Shown here piece by piece: positions 33,003-42,034 of a stretch of 64,000 nt of DNA. The stretch is from Pedobacter sp. KBS0701 (GTDB taxonomy: Bacteria > Bacteroidota > Bacteroidia > Sphingobacteriales > Sphingobacteriaceae). The notes beneath the pieces were generated by a model that was not told the DNA's origin, searched no databases, and worked only from the letters and a program-made list of their open reading frames with translations. The translations under genes and the position numbers were made by a program. Every line of letters starts with the position of its first letter. Within the stretch, counting starts at the first letter, position 1. Location of the stretch: assembly GCF_005938645.2 (NCBI RefSeq), contig NZ_CP042171.1, positions 6,014,001 to 6,078,000 on the forward strand, given 5' to 3'.

Positions 33003-34874
33003 TTATTTCAACACCGAAACGGTAATGAACGAGCTGTTGTGCACATCGTGATAAATTTTGTGTGTTGCTTTTTGGAAATCCTGTGGCTCTGCCTGGTAAA
33101 TATCCATAAATTTCTGCGGATTGCGATCAGCTAAAGGGAACCATGAATTTTGAATCTGGATCATGATTTTATGTCCTTTTTTGAAGGTATGCGCAACATC
33201 TGGCAAGGGATAATTTACTTTGGTAATGGCGCCAGGAACAAAAGCTTCAGGTTTTTCGAAACTGTTGCGGTATTTGCCACGCATGATCTCTCCACGTACC
33301 AGCATCTCGTAACCACCCATGATTAAGTTTTTAGGATTCGGTACCGGGTTTGGTGCATCTTCGGGATAAACATCGATCAGTTTTACCACATAATCCGCAT
33401 CTGTTCCGGTGGTAGAAACCACAAGATTGGCCAGCACTGGTCCGGTTAGGGTGATATCTTCTGTTAAGGCATCAGTCTGATAAGTTTTAACATCCGGGCG
33501 ACGGGCGGCAAAGCGCTGATCGTCGATCATATATTCGCGGGTACGTTTGGCCTGGATACCATCCTGATAAGGAACGGGATTGTTGGGATCACTTACATAT
33601 TCGTCCCAGCTATCGGTTCTGCCAACTTTTTCGAAAGTTAATTTTCCGTTTGGCTGTAAATACAGGTTTTTGGTTTCAACGTCTTGTGGTGGCCAGGTAT
33701 TGAATTTTTTCCATTCATTACTGCCAGTTACAAATATATTGGCTTCTGAAGGTTTAAAATCGCCTTCGCCTTTTAAATAATGTTTAAAGAAAGGCAGTTC
33801 GTACTGTTGCTGATAATCGATACTGGTGGTTTTGCCAAAGTTGATGTCGCCAAGGTAAGAGCCATCGCTGCGTACCCAGCCACCATGAAACCATGGACCA
33901 GCTACCAGGATATTATTAGCGCCAGGATTTTGTTTCTCGATGGCTTTGTAAGTGGCAAAGGTTCCATAAGCATCTTCAGCATCGAAAAAACCGCCTACTA
34001 CCATTACCGCAGGTTTTACATTGGTTAAATGTGGGGTAATTAAACGCGATTTCCAGAAGGTATCTAAATTTGGATGTTTAAATAAATCGTTCCAGAATTT
34101 AATGCTGTCTGCAAAATAACGGTCTTTCAAATTTTTAACTGAGCCGGCTTCTAAGTAGAAACGGTAATTGTCCTGGATAGGGAACTGAAAACCTTTGGGG
34201 CCTTGATCTGGTGTAATGGGTTTAGGACGGGGAACGCCAAAACTGCCCATAAAACTGAAGGCATCCATTAAAAATAAAGTGCCGCGGTGGTGAAAATCAT
34301 CACCTAGATACCAATCGGTAACGGGAGCCTGTGGCGAGACGGCTTTTAAAGCCGGGTGCGCATTTGGCAATGAAGTGGTAGAGTAAAACCCCGGGTACGA
34401 AATACCATAAATCCCGGCTTTTCCGTTATTGCCCTTTACATTTTTTATTAACCAATCAATGGTATCATAAGTGTCTGTACTCTCATCAATAGCCGTTTTA
34501 CCCTTTTTTTCCACCACTTGAGGGCGGATATCGGCAAAGGTGCCTTCGCTCATCCAGCGGCCACGCACATCCTGGTAAACAAAAATAAATCCTTCGCGCA
34601 TCATGGCTGGGAAATTGCCGAGGCTAAGCTTATATTTATCTTCGCCGTAAGGGGCAACAGTATAAGGCGTACGATTGATTAAAAACGGATATTTTTTGGA
34701 TTGATTTTTGGGTATATAAATGGAAGTGAATAACTCAACTCCATCGCGCATGGGGATCAGGCGCTCTATTTTGGTGTAATTTTCTCTCACGTAAGCCGAA
34801 TCGGTTTGTTGAGCCATTAATTCATTAGAAATAAACAGACAAAATAAAAGACTGAAAATTCTGGTAAGGTTCAT
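33003..34874 (-). CDS. CocE/NonD family serine hydrolase
   Basis: 623 residues; signal peptide about 1-21 (ELMAQ). The N-terminal alpha/beta-hydrolase domain has PMRDGVELFTSIYIPK, the DVRGRWMSEG motif, and the nucleophile elbow GISYPG at 157-162 (Ser159). VGGFFDAEDAYG is the acidic residue region and GPWFHGGW carries the likely catalytic His. The C-terminal jelly-roll (from about 470, DALTEDITLTGPVLANLVVST) is typical of X-Pro dipeptidyl-peptidase/CocE C-terminal domains. The class includes glutaryl-7-ACA acylases and alpha-amino-acid ester hydrolases; the substrate here is unknown. Confidence 0.94.
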   Translation of the reverse strand: MNLTRIFSLLFCLFISNELMAQQTDSAYVRENYTKIERLIPMRDGVELFTSIYIPKNQSKKYPFLINRTPYTVAPYGEDKYKLSLGNFPAMMREGFIFVYQDVRGRWMSEGTFADIRPQVVEKKGKTAIDESTDTYDTIDWLIKNVKGNNGKAGIYGISYPGFYSTTSLPNAHPALKAVSPQAPVTDWYLGDDFHHRGTLFLMDAFSFMGSFGVPRPKPITPDQGPKGFQFPIQDNYRFYLEAGSVKNLKDRYFADSIKFWNDLFKHPNLDTFWKSRLITPHLTNVKPAVMVVGGFFDAEDAYGTFATYKAIEKQNPGANNILVAGPWFHGGWVRSDGSYLGDINFGKTTSIDYQQQYELPFFKHYLKGEGDFKPSEANIFVTGSNEWKKFNTWPPQDVETKNLYLQPNGKLTFEKVGRTDSWDEYVSDPNNPVPYQDGIQAKRTREYMIDDQRFAARRPDVKTYQTDALTEDITLTGPVLANLVVSTTGTDADYVVKLIDVYPEDAPNPVPNPKNLIMGGYEMLVRGEIMRGKYRNSFEKPEAFVPGAITKVNYPLPDVAHTFKKGHKIMIQIQNSWFPLADRNPQKFMDIYQAEPQDFQKATHKIYHDVHNSSFITVSVLK

Positions 34875-35219
34875 TCAAGCTGGTTTTTAGGAATAAAATT
34901 TAAATATAGCTGATTAACGATTGATAAGAAAAAATAGCTCGTAAAAGGTTTGTTAAAGATGTATAATGGAAGAGGTGTGATGGATAATGGAGTAGTCCGA
35001 AAGTCGGAAGACCGGGGTCAGAAGTGTGTTGTGCAAGCCTTAGTGATAGGTAATCGAAAATAAGTAATGATGAGGCATTGTGGCTTTTCCATTGCGTATT
35101 TTTATACAGCTTAACCCTTTATTCGTCATCACTTTATCAAAATTTAGTTAAATCTTGTTAAGGGATAATCTTTTAAGAATTTTAACCGTCATATTGATAA
35201 TCGAATTAAACACAAAAAA
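34875..35219. other. 345-base gap, nothing definite
   Basis: Upstream of both the leftward CocE gene and the rightward DUF6515 gene. I see no coding frame, RNA or clear TAnnTTTG element, although it must hold promoters for both directions. Confidence 0.45.
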
Positions 35220-36047
35220 ATGAACAGGTTATTAAATAAAGGATTGGTTGTTTTCGCTGTAGCAGCGATGATAGCAACCTTGAGTATCGAAAGTGTTTCT
35301 GCACAGCGGCCAAGTAGGGGCGGCGGTGGTTCTTTCGGCGGAGGCAGATCGGGCTCAATTGGCTCATCAAGAGGTGGTGGCTCTATTTCACGTCAGCCAT
35401 CTATGCGAGCGCCGGGCAGAGGTAGCTTTTCTTCTGGCATTCGTTCTGGTAGACCAGGTTATGGTTATAACCGACCAGGTTATCATCCGGGATATGGCAG
35501 GCCGGGTTATGGTTACAGATTTGGTTACGGAAGACCTTATTACAGGCCATATTACAGTTATTACAATTTCTACAGGCCGTTTTTAGGTTTCAGGATTGGC
35601 GTGTTGCCTTATGGCTATTATCCATTCTGGTATGGTCCAACGCAGTTTTATTATTCTGGTGGATTGTTTTATCAACAAAATAATGATCAATACGAAGTGG
35701 TAACGCCACCAGTGGGTGCTGAAGTTCCGAATTTACCATCGGATGCCAATCAGGTAACCATTAATGGGGTTGATTATTACGAGTATAAAGGCGTTTATTA
35801 TACCCAAAAAGAGAATGCCGATGGTAAAACTGTATATGTAGTGGCCGGAAAAGATGGGGTTTTAAATACGACTGATGGTCCGGTTGATACACATAATATC
35901 GGTGATATTATTAACCAGTTGCCAGAAGGATGCAGAGAGGTGACCATTAAAAATGAAAAATATTTTGTTTCGCCTGATGATGTGTATTATGAAGAAATTG
36001 TAGATGGAACGAATATTACTTACCGAGTAATTGGTAAGTTGTTTTAA
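35220..36047 (+). CDS. DUF6515 family Gly/Arg/Tyr-rich secreted protein
   Basis: 275 residues. Signal peptide about 1-28 (SVSAQ). Residues ~30-115 are a low-complexity block built from Gly, Arg, Ser, Tyr and Pro (GGGSFGGGRSGS, then GYGRPGYGYRFGYGRPYYRPYY), followed by FRIGVLPYGYYPFWYGPTQFYYSGG, the segment that marks DUF6515. The C-terminal ~110 residues form two similar units, each with V-T-I-N/K-x-x-x-YY/F and YY-x-E/K (VTINGVDYYEYKGVYYTQ and VTIKNEKYFVSPDDVYYEE). Probably an exported surface protein; function unknown. Confidence 0.87.
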   Translation: MNRLLNKGLVVFAVAAMIATLSIESVSAQRPSRGGGGSFGGGRSGSIGSSRGGGSISRQPSMRAPGRGSFSSGIRSGRPGYGYNRPGYHPGYGRPGYGYRFGYGRPYYRPYYSYYNFYRPFLGFRIGVLPYGYYPFWYGPTQFYYSGGLFYQQNNDQYEVVTPPVGAEVPNLPSDANQVTINGVDYYEYKGVYYTQKENADGKTVYVVAGKDGVLNTTDGPVDTHNIGDIINQLPEGCREVTIKNEKYFVSPDDVYYEEIVDGTNITYRVIGKLF

Positions 36048-36071
36048 ATATAATTATTTGGTTTTAGCGTG

Positions 36072-36101
36072 AAGTCGGATGTTATCATCCGACTTTTTAT
36101 T
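36072..36101 (+). terminator. Terminator after the DUF6515 gene
   Basis: Perfect 10-base arms AAGTCGGATG and CATCCGACTT with a TTAT loop, followed by TTTTATTTT. A related hairpin with a compensatory stem change lies at 36146. Confidence 0.88.
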
Positions 36102-36145
36102 TTGAAAAAATGCTTAATTGTAAGGTTTCTATCGTTATATTGATG

Positions 36146-36173
36146 TGGTGTCAGATGGTACCATCTGACACCA
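36146..36173. repeat. Perfect 28-base palindrome
   Basis: Each 14-base arm begins TGGTGTCAGATGGT and the centre is GGTACC; there is no mismatch. Its core GTCAGATGGTACCATCTGAC pairs position by position with the terminator at 36072 (core GTCGGATGTTATCATCCGAC). Confidence 0.85.
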
Positions 36174-36243
36174 TAAAATAGATTATCCTGTGCTCATCTC
36201 AGCCTCACTGGCAAAAACTATAAATTGTTGCATCAAAAAAACA

Positions 36244-36251
36244 TATTTTTG
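36244..36251 (+). promoter_or_regulatory. -7 promoter element of the phytase-esterase gene
   Basis: TATTTTTG matches TAnnTTTG; a TTG lies at 36225-36227, 16 bases upstream, in place for a -33 element. Its position rules out the in-frame TTG at 36225 as start and supports the TTG at 36270. Confidence 0.6.
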
Positions 36252-36269
36252 CAACCTAAACATTTCGAT

Positions 36270-37430
36270 TTGAAACCCACACGCCAGTTCTTCTTTGCTT
36301 ATGCGCTTTTTGCTGTTGTATTCTCCTCCTGTTCGGTAACCAAATATGCTGCAGTTAAGCAAGTAGAAACCAGTATTTCGTCGGTTAAATTTCTGCATGA
36401 ATACGTGATGCCTTTAAACTTAAATTTCCAAAATTCTGTAGTAGGTGGTTTATCGGGAATTGATTACGATGCAGCACAAAACCAGTATTACCTGATCAGT
36501 GATGATCCCTCGCAATTTAGCCCGGCAAGGATTTACACTGCACAGATTGATCTCAAGGAAAATAAAATCGATACCATCAGAATTACAGGAGTTACGTACC
36601 TCTTACAGGAAAACGGAAAACAATATCCCAAATATGGAACGGATAAAAGTGTAAAACCAGATGGAGAGTCCGTTCGTTATAATCCGGTTACCAAACAATT
36701 GATCTGGAGCGGCGAAGGGGAAAGGTTGTTTAAAAACGGCGATACTACCATTGTTCAACCCGGTTTAACTTTTATTTCTACAATCGGAAAATTTTTAGAT
36801 ACCATTCCGCTGCCAAAAGGTTTTCATTTTACCAAAACGGAGAGCGGTCCACGGAAAAATGCATTGTTTGAAGGGTTAGCCTATGCCGATCAATATAAAA
36901 CATTATATGCCAGTTTAGAGGAGCCTTTATATCAGGATGGCCCACAGTCTTCTTTCGGTTATGATAAGGCTTTAACGCGGATTTTAAAGTTCGATGTGGC
37001 GGCTAAAAAGAATGTGGCACAATATGCCTATAACCTTGATGCTTTACCTGTTAAGCCTACAGTAGACAATGACTGGAATGTAAATGGAATTTCGGAAATA
37101 CTAGCCATAGACAATCATACGCTTTTGGTTATGGAAAGGGCATGGGCAAAGGGGTACGATGACCATACTTTTTTAAAACTTTACCTGGTTGATCTGAATG
37201 GCGCAGAGAATGAAATTGAGAATGCTTCGTTTCTTAAAAATCCGCCTAAACCGCTTAGCAAAAAACTACTTTTCGATTTTGATACTTTAAGCAGGCACAT
37301 TGATAATTTTGAAGGGGTAACTTTCGGTCCAAAACTTGCAAACGGACACCATTCTTTGATATTTTGTGTAGATAATAATTTTGGAAAATCGCAGGTGCAG
37401 CAGTTTTTCCTTTTTGAGATAATCCCATAA
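36270..37430 (+). CDS. Esterase-like phytase-family lipoprotein
   Basis: 386 residues from a TTG at 36270; the first usable codon after the promoter gives a short basic tip (KPTRQ), a hydrophobic segment FFFAYALFAVVFSSC and a lipobox Cys. The rest matches the esterase-like activity of phytase family: GGLSGIDYDAAQNQYYLISDD, DGESVRYNP, FEGLAYAD, NGISEILAIDNHTLLVMERAW and FEGVTFGPKL, a beta-propeller set. Predicted to sit in the periplasm or outer membrane; the true substrate is unproven. Confidence 0.88.
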   Translation: MKPTRQFFFAYALFAVVFSSCSVTKYAAVKQVETSISSVKFLHEYVMPLNLNFQNSVVGGLSGIDYDAAQNQYYLISDDPSQFSPARIYTAQIDLKENKIDTIRITGVTYLLQENGKQYPKYGTDKSVKPDGESVRYNPVTKQLIWSGEGERLFKNGDTTIVQPGLTFISTIGKFLDTIPLPKGFHFTKTESGPRKNALFEGLAYADQYKTLYASLEEPLYQDGPQSSFGYDKALTRILKFDVAAKKNVAQYAYNLDALPVKPTVDNDWNVNGISEILAIDNHTLLVMERAWAKGYDDHTFLKLYLVDLNGAENEIENASFLKNPPKPLSKKLLFDFDTLSRHIDNFEGVTFGPKLANGHHSLIFCVDNNFGKSQVQQFFLFEIIP

Positions 37431-37454
37431 GCTAATTTCAGTTAAAAATTTATA

Positions 37455-38120
37455 ATGAGTAAAATAAAAGCATTGCTTTTCGATTTAGACGGTACATTAA
37501 TTGATTCGGAGAAGTTTCATTTCGATTGTTGGAATAAGTTTTTGTGTGAATACGAAGTTACGCTGGATTTTAAGGATTGGTTAACAAATTACGCTGGAAT
37601 CCCCTTGCCTAAAAATGCAAAAACCATTATAGACCGCTATAAAATTGATGAAGATTTAGCCAGCTTCATTGACAGAAGAGAAAAGATAACTTTTGATGGT
37701 TTTAGAACGACCGATATTGAGTTGATGCCTTATGCCTTAGAATTTGTGCAGTTTGCTTACGAAAAGGGACTTACACTTGCGGTAGTTACAGCCAGTCCTA
37801 AAATTGATGTTGAAGCTGTTTTTGAACGCAATGGTTTGGCCAAATATTTCAGCTTGTTTATCACCCGGACCGATGTAAGCAAATCAAAACCCGATCCAGA
37901 AAGTTATAACCTCTGCGTGGAGCGGTTGGGGATAGCGAAAGAAGAATGCATCGTTTTTGAAGACACCTTGAATGGTGTTAAATCGGCCTTAGCTGCCGGT
38001 ATTACCTGTTACGCCATACAAAATAATGTGCGTGCACATCAAAAACTGAAAATCGCTGATGAGCTGTTCCTTAGTTTTGCCAATGCCAAAGAATTTATGC
38101 TGCAAAAGGAATTGATTTAG
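37455..38120 (+). CDS. HAD-superfamily phosphatase (beta-phosphoglucomutase-like)
   Basis: 221 residues. Motif I is LFDLDGTLIDSEKFH (nucleophile and general-acid Asp pair DLD), the helical cap covers ~18-80, motif II is VVTASP (Ser/Thr), motif III is in TDVSKSKPDPESY (Lys), and motif IV is VFEDTLNGVKSALAAG. The cap type and motif spacing fit the CbbY/phosphoglucomutase subfamily, which acts on sugar phosphates. It starts 24 bases after the esterase-like gene; the actual substrate is unknown. Confidence 0.94.
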   Translation: MSKIKALLFDLDGTLIDSEKFHFDCWNKFLCEYEVTLDFKDWLTNYAGIPLPKNAKTIIDRYKIDEDLASFIDRREKITFDGFRTTDIELMPYALEFVQFAYEKGLTLAVVTASPKIDVEAVFERNGLAKYFSLFITRTDVSKSKPDPESYNLCVERLGIAKEECIVFEDTLNGVKSALAAGITCYAIQNNVRAHQKLKIADELFLSFANAKEFMLQKELI

Positions 38121-38164
38121 TTCTTGAAAATTATCTAGCTTAGTATAAAGCAATAGAACTTAAT

Positions 38165-38773
38165 ATGGTAAAAAAAGGATTATGGATTTTATTTGCAAGC
38201 TTCGCATTGCTGATTGGACTTTATCCAATGATTTACTTTTTGATCGATAGAAAATTTGGATTGTTAAAATCAAAGTCGGTTGAGTTGTTGAGTAATACTT
38301 TCTGGAACCTTGGTTTTTATACGCATATCATTTTGGGGGGAATCGCTTTATTAATAGGTTGGACACAGTTTAGTCCGAAAATGAGAAACAGGCGAATGGC
38401 ATTACACCGAAAACTGGGTAAGGTTTATGTGGTTTCCGTGCTGCTTAGCGCATTAGCAGGTATTTATATAGGCTTTTTTGCAACAGGTGGATGGGTTTCT
38501 TCTGCAGGATTTATTTGTTTAGGCGTCGTTTGGTTTTACACCACATTAAAAGCTTATTTATACATTAAACACGGAGAAATTGAAAAACATCAAAAAATGA
38601 TGGTTTATAGTTATGCGGCTTGTTTTGCTGCGGTAACATTAAGGATTTGGTTACCAATTTTGACCATGGCTTATGGTGATTTTTCAAAAGCCTACCTGGT
38701 TGTTGCCTGGTTATGCTGGATTCCAAATTTGATTGTTGCCTATTTAATCACTAGAAAAACCGCTAATCAATAA
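38165..38773 (+). CDS. DUF2306 membrane protein
   Basis: 202 residues with about six hydrophobic helices (LWILFASFALLIGLYPMIYFLI first, then LGFYTHIILGGIALLIGW). MRNRRMALHRKLGKVYVVSV after the second helix is the hallmark of DUF2306, with HGEIEKHQKMMVYSYAACFAAVTLRIWLP later. Function unknown; some relatives carry quinol or haem-like histidines (here H in MALHRK and EKHQKMM). Likely in the inner membrane. Confidence 0.9.
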   Translation: MVKKGLWILFASFALLIGLYPMIYFLIDRKFGLLKSKSVELLSNTFWNLGFYTHIILGGIALLIGWTQFSPKMRNRRMALHRKLGKVYVVSVLLSALAGIYIGFFATGGWVSSAGFICLGVVWFYTTLKAYLYIKHGEIEKHQKMMVYSYAACFAAVTLRIWLPILTMAYGDFSKAYLVVAWLCWIPNLIVAYLITRKTANQ

Positions 38774-38815
38774 GTTGTTTTTGATACCTCACCAGCCGAA
38801 ATAATTGAATTTTAT

Positions 38816-39367
38816 ATGATGTCAGCTCAGGAAATTTTATTCAGTGTCGGATCATTTTCATTTCAAGATCTGCTTCTTTTTGAAGAAAAGATAGTGCGAA
38901 AATCATTTGAGAAAAATGATATGCTATTGCGTCAAGGTGAGATTTGCCAATCTGTCTATTTCATCCTATCCGGATCTTTTGTTCAATTTCAGTCTGACTA
39001 TGAAACTGAAACAATCATCGATCTGCACCTGCCCGAAGAATGGATGTTTAATCACCCGAGTTTGATTAAGCAAATGCCATCAAGCACTATGATTAAAGCA
39101 TTTGAGGATGCAAAGGTAATTGAATTGAGTTTAATTAACCTGCATGAGCTAATTGCAAGGTCGCAGTCTTTCTTAAACCTGGGAAGAATTTTTGATCAGG
39201 CTAATCACCGGACTTACCTTTTCGACAATGCATTAAGCCCTGTCCAAAAATATAATTATATTAAAAATGCAAAGCCGCTCATTGTCCAGGTTTTTCCAGT
39301 TAAAATGATCGCTTCATATCTTAAAATAGCGCCCGAAACCCTAAGTAGGGTTAGAGCTAACTATTGA
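38816..39367 (+). CDS. Crp/Fnr-family transcription regulator
   Basis: 183 residues. A cyclic-nucleotide-binding-like beta-barrel covers ~25-115 (KNDMLLRQGEICQSVYFILSGSF carries the family's glycine turns). The C-terminus holds a short helix-turn-helix, VFPVKMIASYLKIAPETLSRVR, with the recognition helix ending SRVR. The conserved cAMP pocket residues of Crp are not apparent, as in most Bacteroidota Crp-type regulators, so the signal is unknown. It is next to a VOC-family gene (62 bases after its stop) that might be its target. Confidence 0.9.
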   Translation: MMSAQEILFSVGSFSFQDLLLFEEKIVRKSFEKNDMLLRQGEICQSVYFILSGSFVQFQSDYETETIIDLHLPEEWMFNHPSLIKQMPSSTMIKAFEDAKVIELSLINLHELIARSQSFLNLGRIFDQANHRTYLFDNALSPVQKYNYIKNAKPLIVQVFPVKMIASYLKIAPETLSRVRANY

Positions 39368-39429
39368 ATTTCATGATTTCGATCAAGTGCTGCTGTTTAG
39401 AAAATTCCTCATTTTTGAAATAAAAAAAT

Positions 39430-39786
39430 ATGCTAACAGAAATCAATCCGAAACTTCCAATGCGTGATAAAGAAATCACCAGAGATTTTTATGTGAATAA
39501 ATTAGGCTTTAAAGACATTGGGGTAGATAATTTTAAGGATTACCTTATGGTGCAAAAAGATCATGTTCAGATTCACTTTTTTTTATTCGAAACACTCGAT
39601 CCGAAAGAAAACTACGGACAAGTTTATATCCGTACAGATGATATAGAGGGTTTATACAAATGGATGCAGGATACTAAACAAAGCATTCATCCGAATGGGC
39701 ATTTGCAAACAAAACCATGGGGACAAAAGGAATTTGCCATGCTCGATCCGGATAGTAATTTACTCACTTTTGGGCAATCGGTTTAA
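39430..39786 (+). CDS. VOC-family (bleomycin-resistance-like) protein
   Basis: 118 residues, one complete VOC domain made of two beta-alpha-beta-beta-beta modules. Typical points are LPMRDKEITRDFYVNKLGF (N-terminal helix), VQIHFFLFE, QVYIRTDDIEGLYKWM, and FAMLDPDSNLLTFGQ at the end. Related proteins sequester bleomycin or act on small molecules; several expected metal ligands are not obvious here, so it may bind rather than catalyse. Function unassigned. Confidence 0.88.
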   Translation: MLTEINPKLPMRDKEITRDFYVNKLGFKDIGVDNFKDYLMVQKDHVQIHFFLFETLDPKENYGQVYIRTDDIEGLYKWMQDTKQSIHPNGHLQTKPWGQKEFAMLDPDSNLLTFGQSV

Positions 39787-40110
39787 TAAGTTCATTTAAA
39801 TATGGTTTGATGCCCTTACCATCAGTTAACACCATTAATAGCTTAATTTCTATTTATAATTAATTAATGGCAAATGCTCGGCTTTGACTTATCCATTGTT
39901 CATTCGTTCATTGGGTTAATCAAACATTATAGTCTTAAAGTAAAATGTTTTGTACGCTCAGCAACCTATGAATTTTGAACCTTCAAAAAATATCCCGTTG
40001 AGCCTTAATATAGAACGATAAGCTGGTACTATAAGCCATAACTGATAAACAAATGACTAATAAGCAATTTCTATAGCCTAATCGACTTTCAGCTTTCCGC
40101 CTTTTTTCCC
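39787..40110. other. Intergenic stretch upstream of lpd
   Basis: 324 bases without a coding frame. It contains weak AACTGATAAAC-AAATGACTAATAAG tract-like words at ~40040-40065 and ends at the lpd promoter. Confidence 0.45.
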
Positions 40111-40118
40111 TACATTTG
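40111..40118 (+). promoter_or_regulatory. -7 promoter element of lpd
   Basis: TACATTTG matches TAnnTTTG, 24 bases before the ATG at 40143. A TTG-started in-frame codon at 40116 lies inside this element and so cannot be the start. Confidence 0.6.
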
Positions 40119-40142
40119 GCTAATCAAAATTCTAAAGAAATT

Positions 40143-41549
40143 ATGCAATACGATGTCGTTGTTATCGGTTCAGGGCCGGGCGGTTATGTAGGCGCAATCC
40201 GTTGTGCTCAGTTAGGTTTAAAAACTGCAGTAGTAGAAAAATATAAAACTTTTGGAGGTACTTGCTTAAACGTTGGTTGTATCCCATCTAAAGCCTTGTT
40301 AGATTCATCAGAGCATTTTCATAATGCTGCTCATACTTTTACTACTCACGGTATCGATTTAAAAAGCCTTAAAGTAAATATGCCGCAGATGATCGCCCGT
40401 AAAGACGATGTTGTTGCACAAAATACGGCTGGTATTACTTATTTGTTCAAGAAAAATAAAATCGATTCTTACGAAGGCGTTGGTTCATTTGTAGATAAAA
40501 ACACAGTTTTAATCACAAAAACTGATGGTTCTACGGAAACCTTAACCGCTAAAAATGTAATCATTGCTACGGGTTCTAAACCTACATCCTTGCCATTTTT
40601 GCCAGTTGATAAAAAACGCATCATTACTTCAACAGAGGCTTTAAATATTAAAGAAGTTCCAAAGTCGATGGTTGTAATTGGTGGCGGAGTTATTGGTTTG
40701 GAGTTAGGTTCTGTTTATGCCCGTTTAGGTACAAAAGTTTCAGTAATTGAGTTTTTGCCATCCATCATTGCGACAATGGATGCAAGTTTAGGTAAAGAAC
40801 TTCAACGCGTATTGAAGAAAAACCTGGGCATGGAATTCTTTATGAATCATAAAGTTACCGGCGCTACAAATAATGGTAAAACTGTAACCGTTACTGCAGA
40901 AAACGCGAAGGGTGAAGCCGTAAATTTCGACGCTGATTATTGCATCGTGGCGGTTGGCCGTACGGCTTATACAGAAGGTTTAGGTTTGGATAAAATCGGA
41001 ATCACAATAGAAGAAAGAGGTAAAAAAGTCCCTGTTAATGAACATTTAGAAACTTCGGTTCGTGGTGTTTACGCCATTGGCGATGTAATTACGGGTGCCA
41101 TGTTGGCGCATAAAGCCGAAGATGAAGGTACTTATGTTGCAGAAACCATCGCCGGACAAAAACCACACATTAACTATAACCTAATTCCGGGTGTGGTTTA
41201 CACCTGGCCGGAAGTTGCATCTGTTGGTTTAACAGAAGAGCAGTTAAAAGAAAAAGGAACAAAATATAAAGCAGGTTCGTTTCCGTTCAAAGCCAGCGGA
41301 CGTGCAAAAGCAAGTATGGATACCGATGGTTTCATTAAAGTTCTGGCTGATGCTGCAACTGATGAGGTTTTAGGTGTACACATGATTGGTCCGCGTGCTG
41401 CGGATATGATTGCTGAGGCGGTTATTGCTATGGAATTCCGCGCATCTGCTGAAGATATCGCCCGTACCTGCCATGCACATCCAACTTATACTGAAGCGCT
41501 AAAAGAAGCGGCACTTGCTGCAACTGATAACAGAGCAATACATATTTAA
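40143..41549 (+). CDS. lpd: Dihydrolipoyl dehydrogenase
   Basis: 468 residues from the ATG opening MQYDVVVIGSGPGGYVGAIR. It reoxidises dihydrolipoamide in 2-oxoacid dehydrogenase complexes and the glycine cleavage system, passing electrons to NAD+. The FAD loop is GSGPGG at 9-14; the redox disulfide is C41-C46 in GGTCLNVGCIPSK; the NAD loop is VVIGGGVIGLELGSV; the C-terminal HAHPTYTEALKEAA gives the His-Glu pair. It stands alone here, not beside pdhA/B or odhA/B, so which complex it serves cannot be told. Confidence 0.97.
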   Translation: MQYDVVVIGSGPGGYVGAIRCAQLGLKTAVVEKYKTFGGTCLNVGCIPSKALLDSSEHFHNAAHTFTTHGIDLKSLKVNMPQMIARKDDVVAQNTAGITYLFKKNKIDSYEGVGSFVDKNTVLITKTDGSTETLTAKNVIIATGSKPTSLPFLPVDKKRIITSTEALNIKEVPKSMVVIGGGVIGLELGSVYARLGTKVSVIEFLPSIIATMDASLGKELQRVLKKNLGMEFFMNHKVTGATNNGKTVTVTAENAKGEAVNFDADYCIVAVGRTAYTEGLGLDKIGITIEERGKKVPVNEHLETSVRGVYAIGDVITGAMLAHKAEDEGTYVAETIAGQKPHINYNLIPGVVYTWPEVASVGLTEEQLKEKGTKYKAGSFPFKASGRAKASMDTDGFIKVLADAATDEVLGVHMIGPRAADMIAEAVIAMEFRASAEDIARTCHAHPTYTEALKEAALAATDNRAIHI

Positions 41550-41644
41550 TTATTATCCAACCTTCATATTGAGGGATAATTTATTGTATAAAAATCAATA
41601 TGATTGACAGCAATTAATCTACGCGTAAAAATCCCCCGAGTTAC

Positions 41645-41741
41645 CGTCATTTCGAGCGGACCCGATAGTTATCGGGTGCAACGGAGTCGAGAAATCTGTT
41701 TTGATAGATCTCTCCACTTCGCGCTTTCGGTCGAGATGACG
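41645..41741. repeat. Interspersed element bounded by CGTCATTTCGA...TCGAGATGACG
   Basis: 97 bases with inverted ends; contains a CCCGATAGTTATCGGG hairpin at 41661-41676 and the GATAGATCTCTCCACTTCGC word that also occurs in the 57729 copy. It lies in the 485-base gap after lpd, along with a terminator; I see no gene there. Confidence 0.75.
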
Positions 41742-41809
41742 AGCTTTTTTTGGAGTCTGTCAACGGTAACTTGTTTAGTATCTTGTTGGTAAATTGCACA
41801 TATCATTAA

Positions 41810-41838
41810 TCCCGGTATTTATATCGGGACTTTTTTTG
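41810..41838 (+). terminator. Terminator, copy 1 of a shared hairpin
   Basis: TCCCGGTATTTATATCGGGA followed by CTTTTTTT. A near-identical hairpin with identical loop lies at 43609. Its distance from lpd (about 260 bases) is large. Confidence 0.75.
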
Positions 41839-42005
41839 TTTCAGCCACTTTCTTCATATCGGACTGATAACTATCGAATCGAGATGAAGGTGGTTTCTAC
41901 TTTAGTCTTTCAACTTTGGTCTTTTGTCTTCCGCTCTAGCTTTTCTTCACAATTCCTTAACCAAATGATAATGTTTGCAGGTTAAAAAATAAAGTTTTGC
42001 ACTTT

Positions 42006-42013
42006 TATTTTTG
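42006..42013 (+). promoter_or_regulatory. -7 promoter element of the 42035 gene
   Basis: TATTTTTG matches TAnnTTTG, 21 bases before the ATG at 42035. Confidence 0.55.
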
Positions 42014-42034
42014 CGATTCAGATATTAAAAAACC

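Noticed and set aside
40116..40142. Earlier TTG start for lpd
   Set aside because: It lies inside the -7 element and adds residues not typical of the family.
41604..41985. Two short frames after lpd
   Set aside because: They run through a repeat and a terminator.
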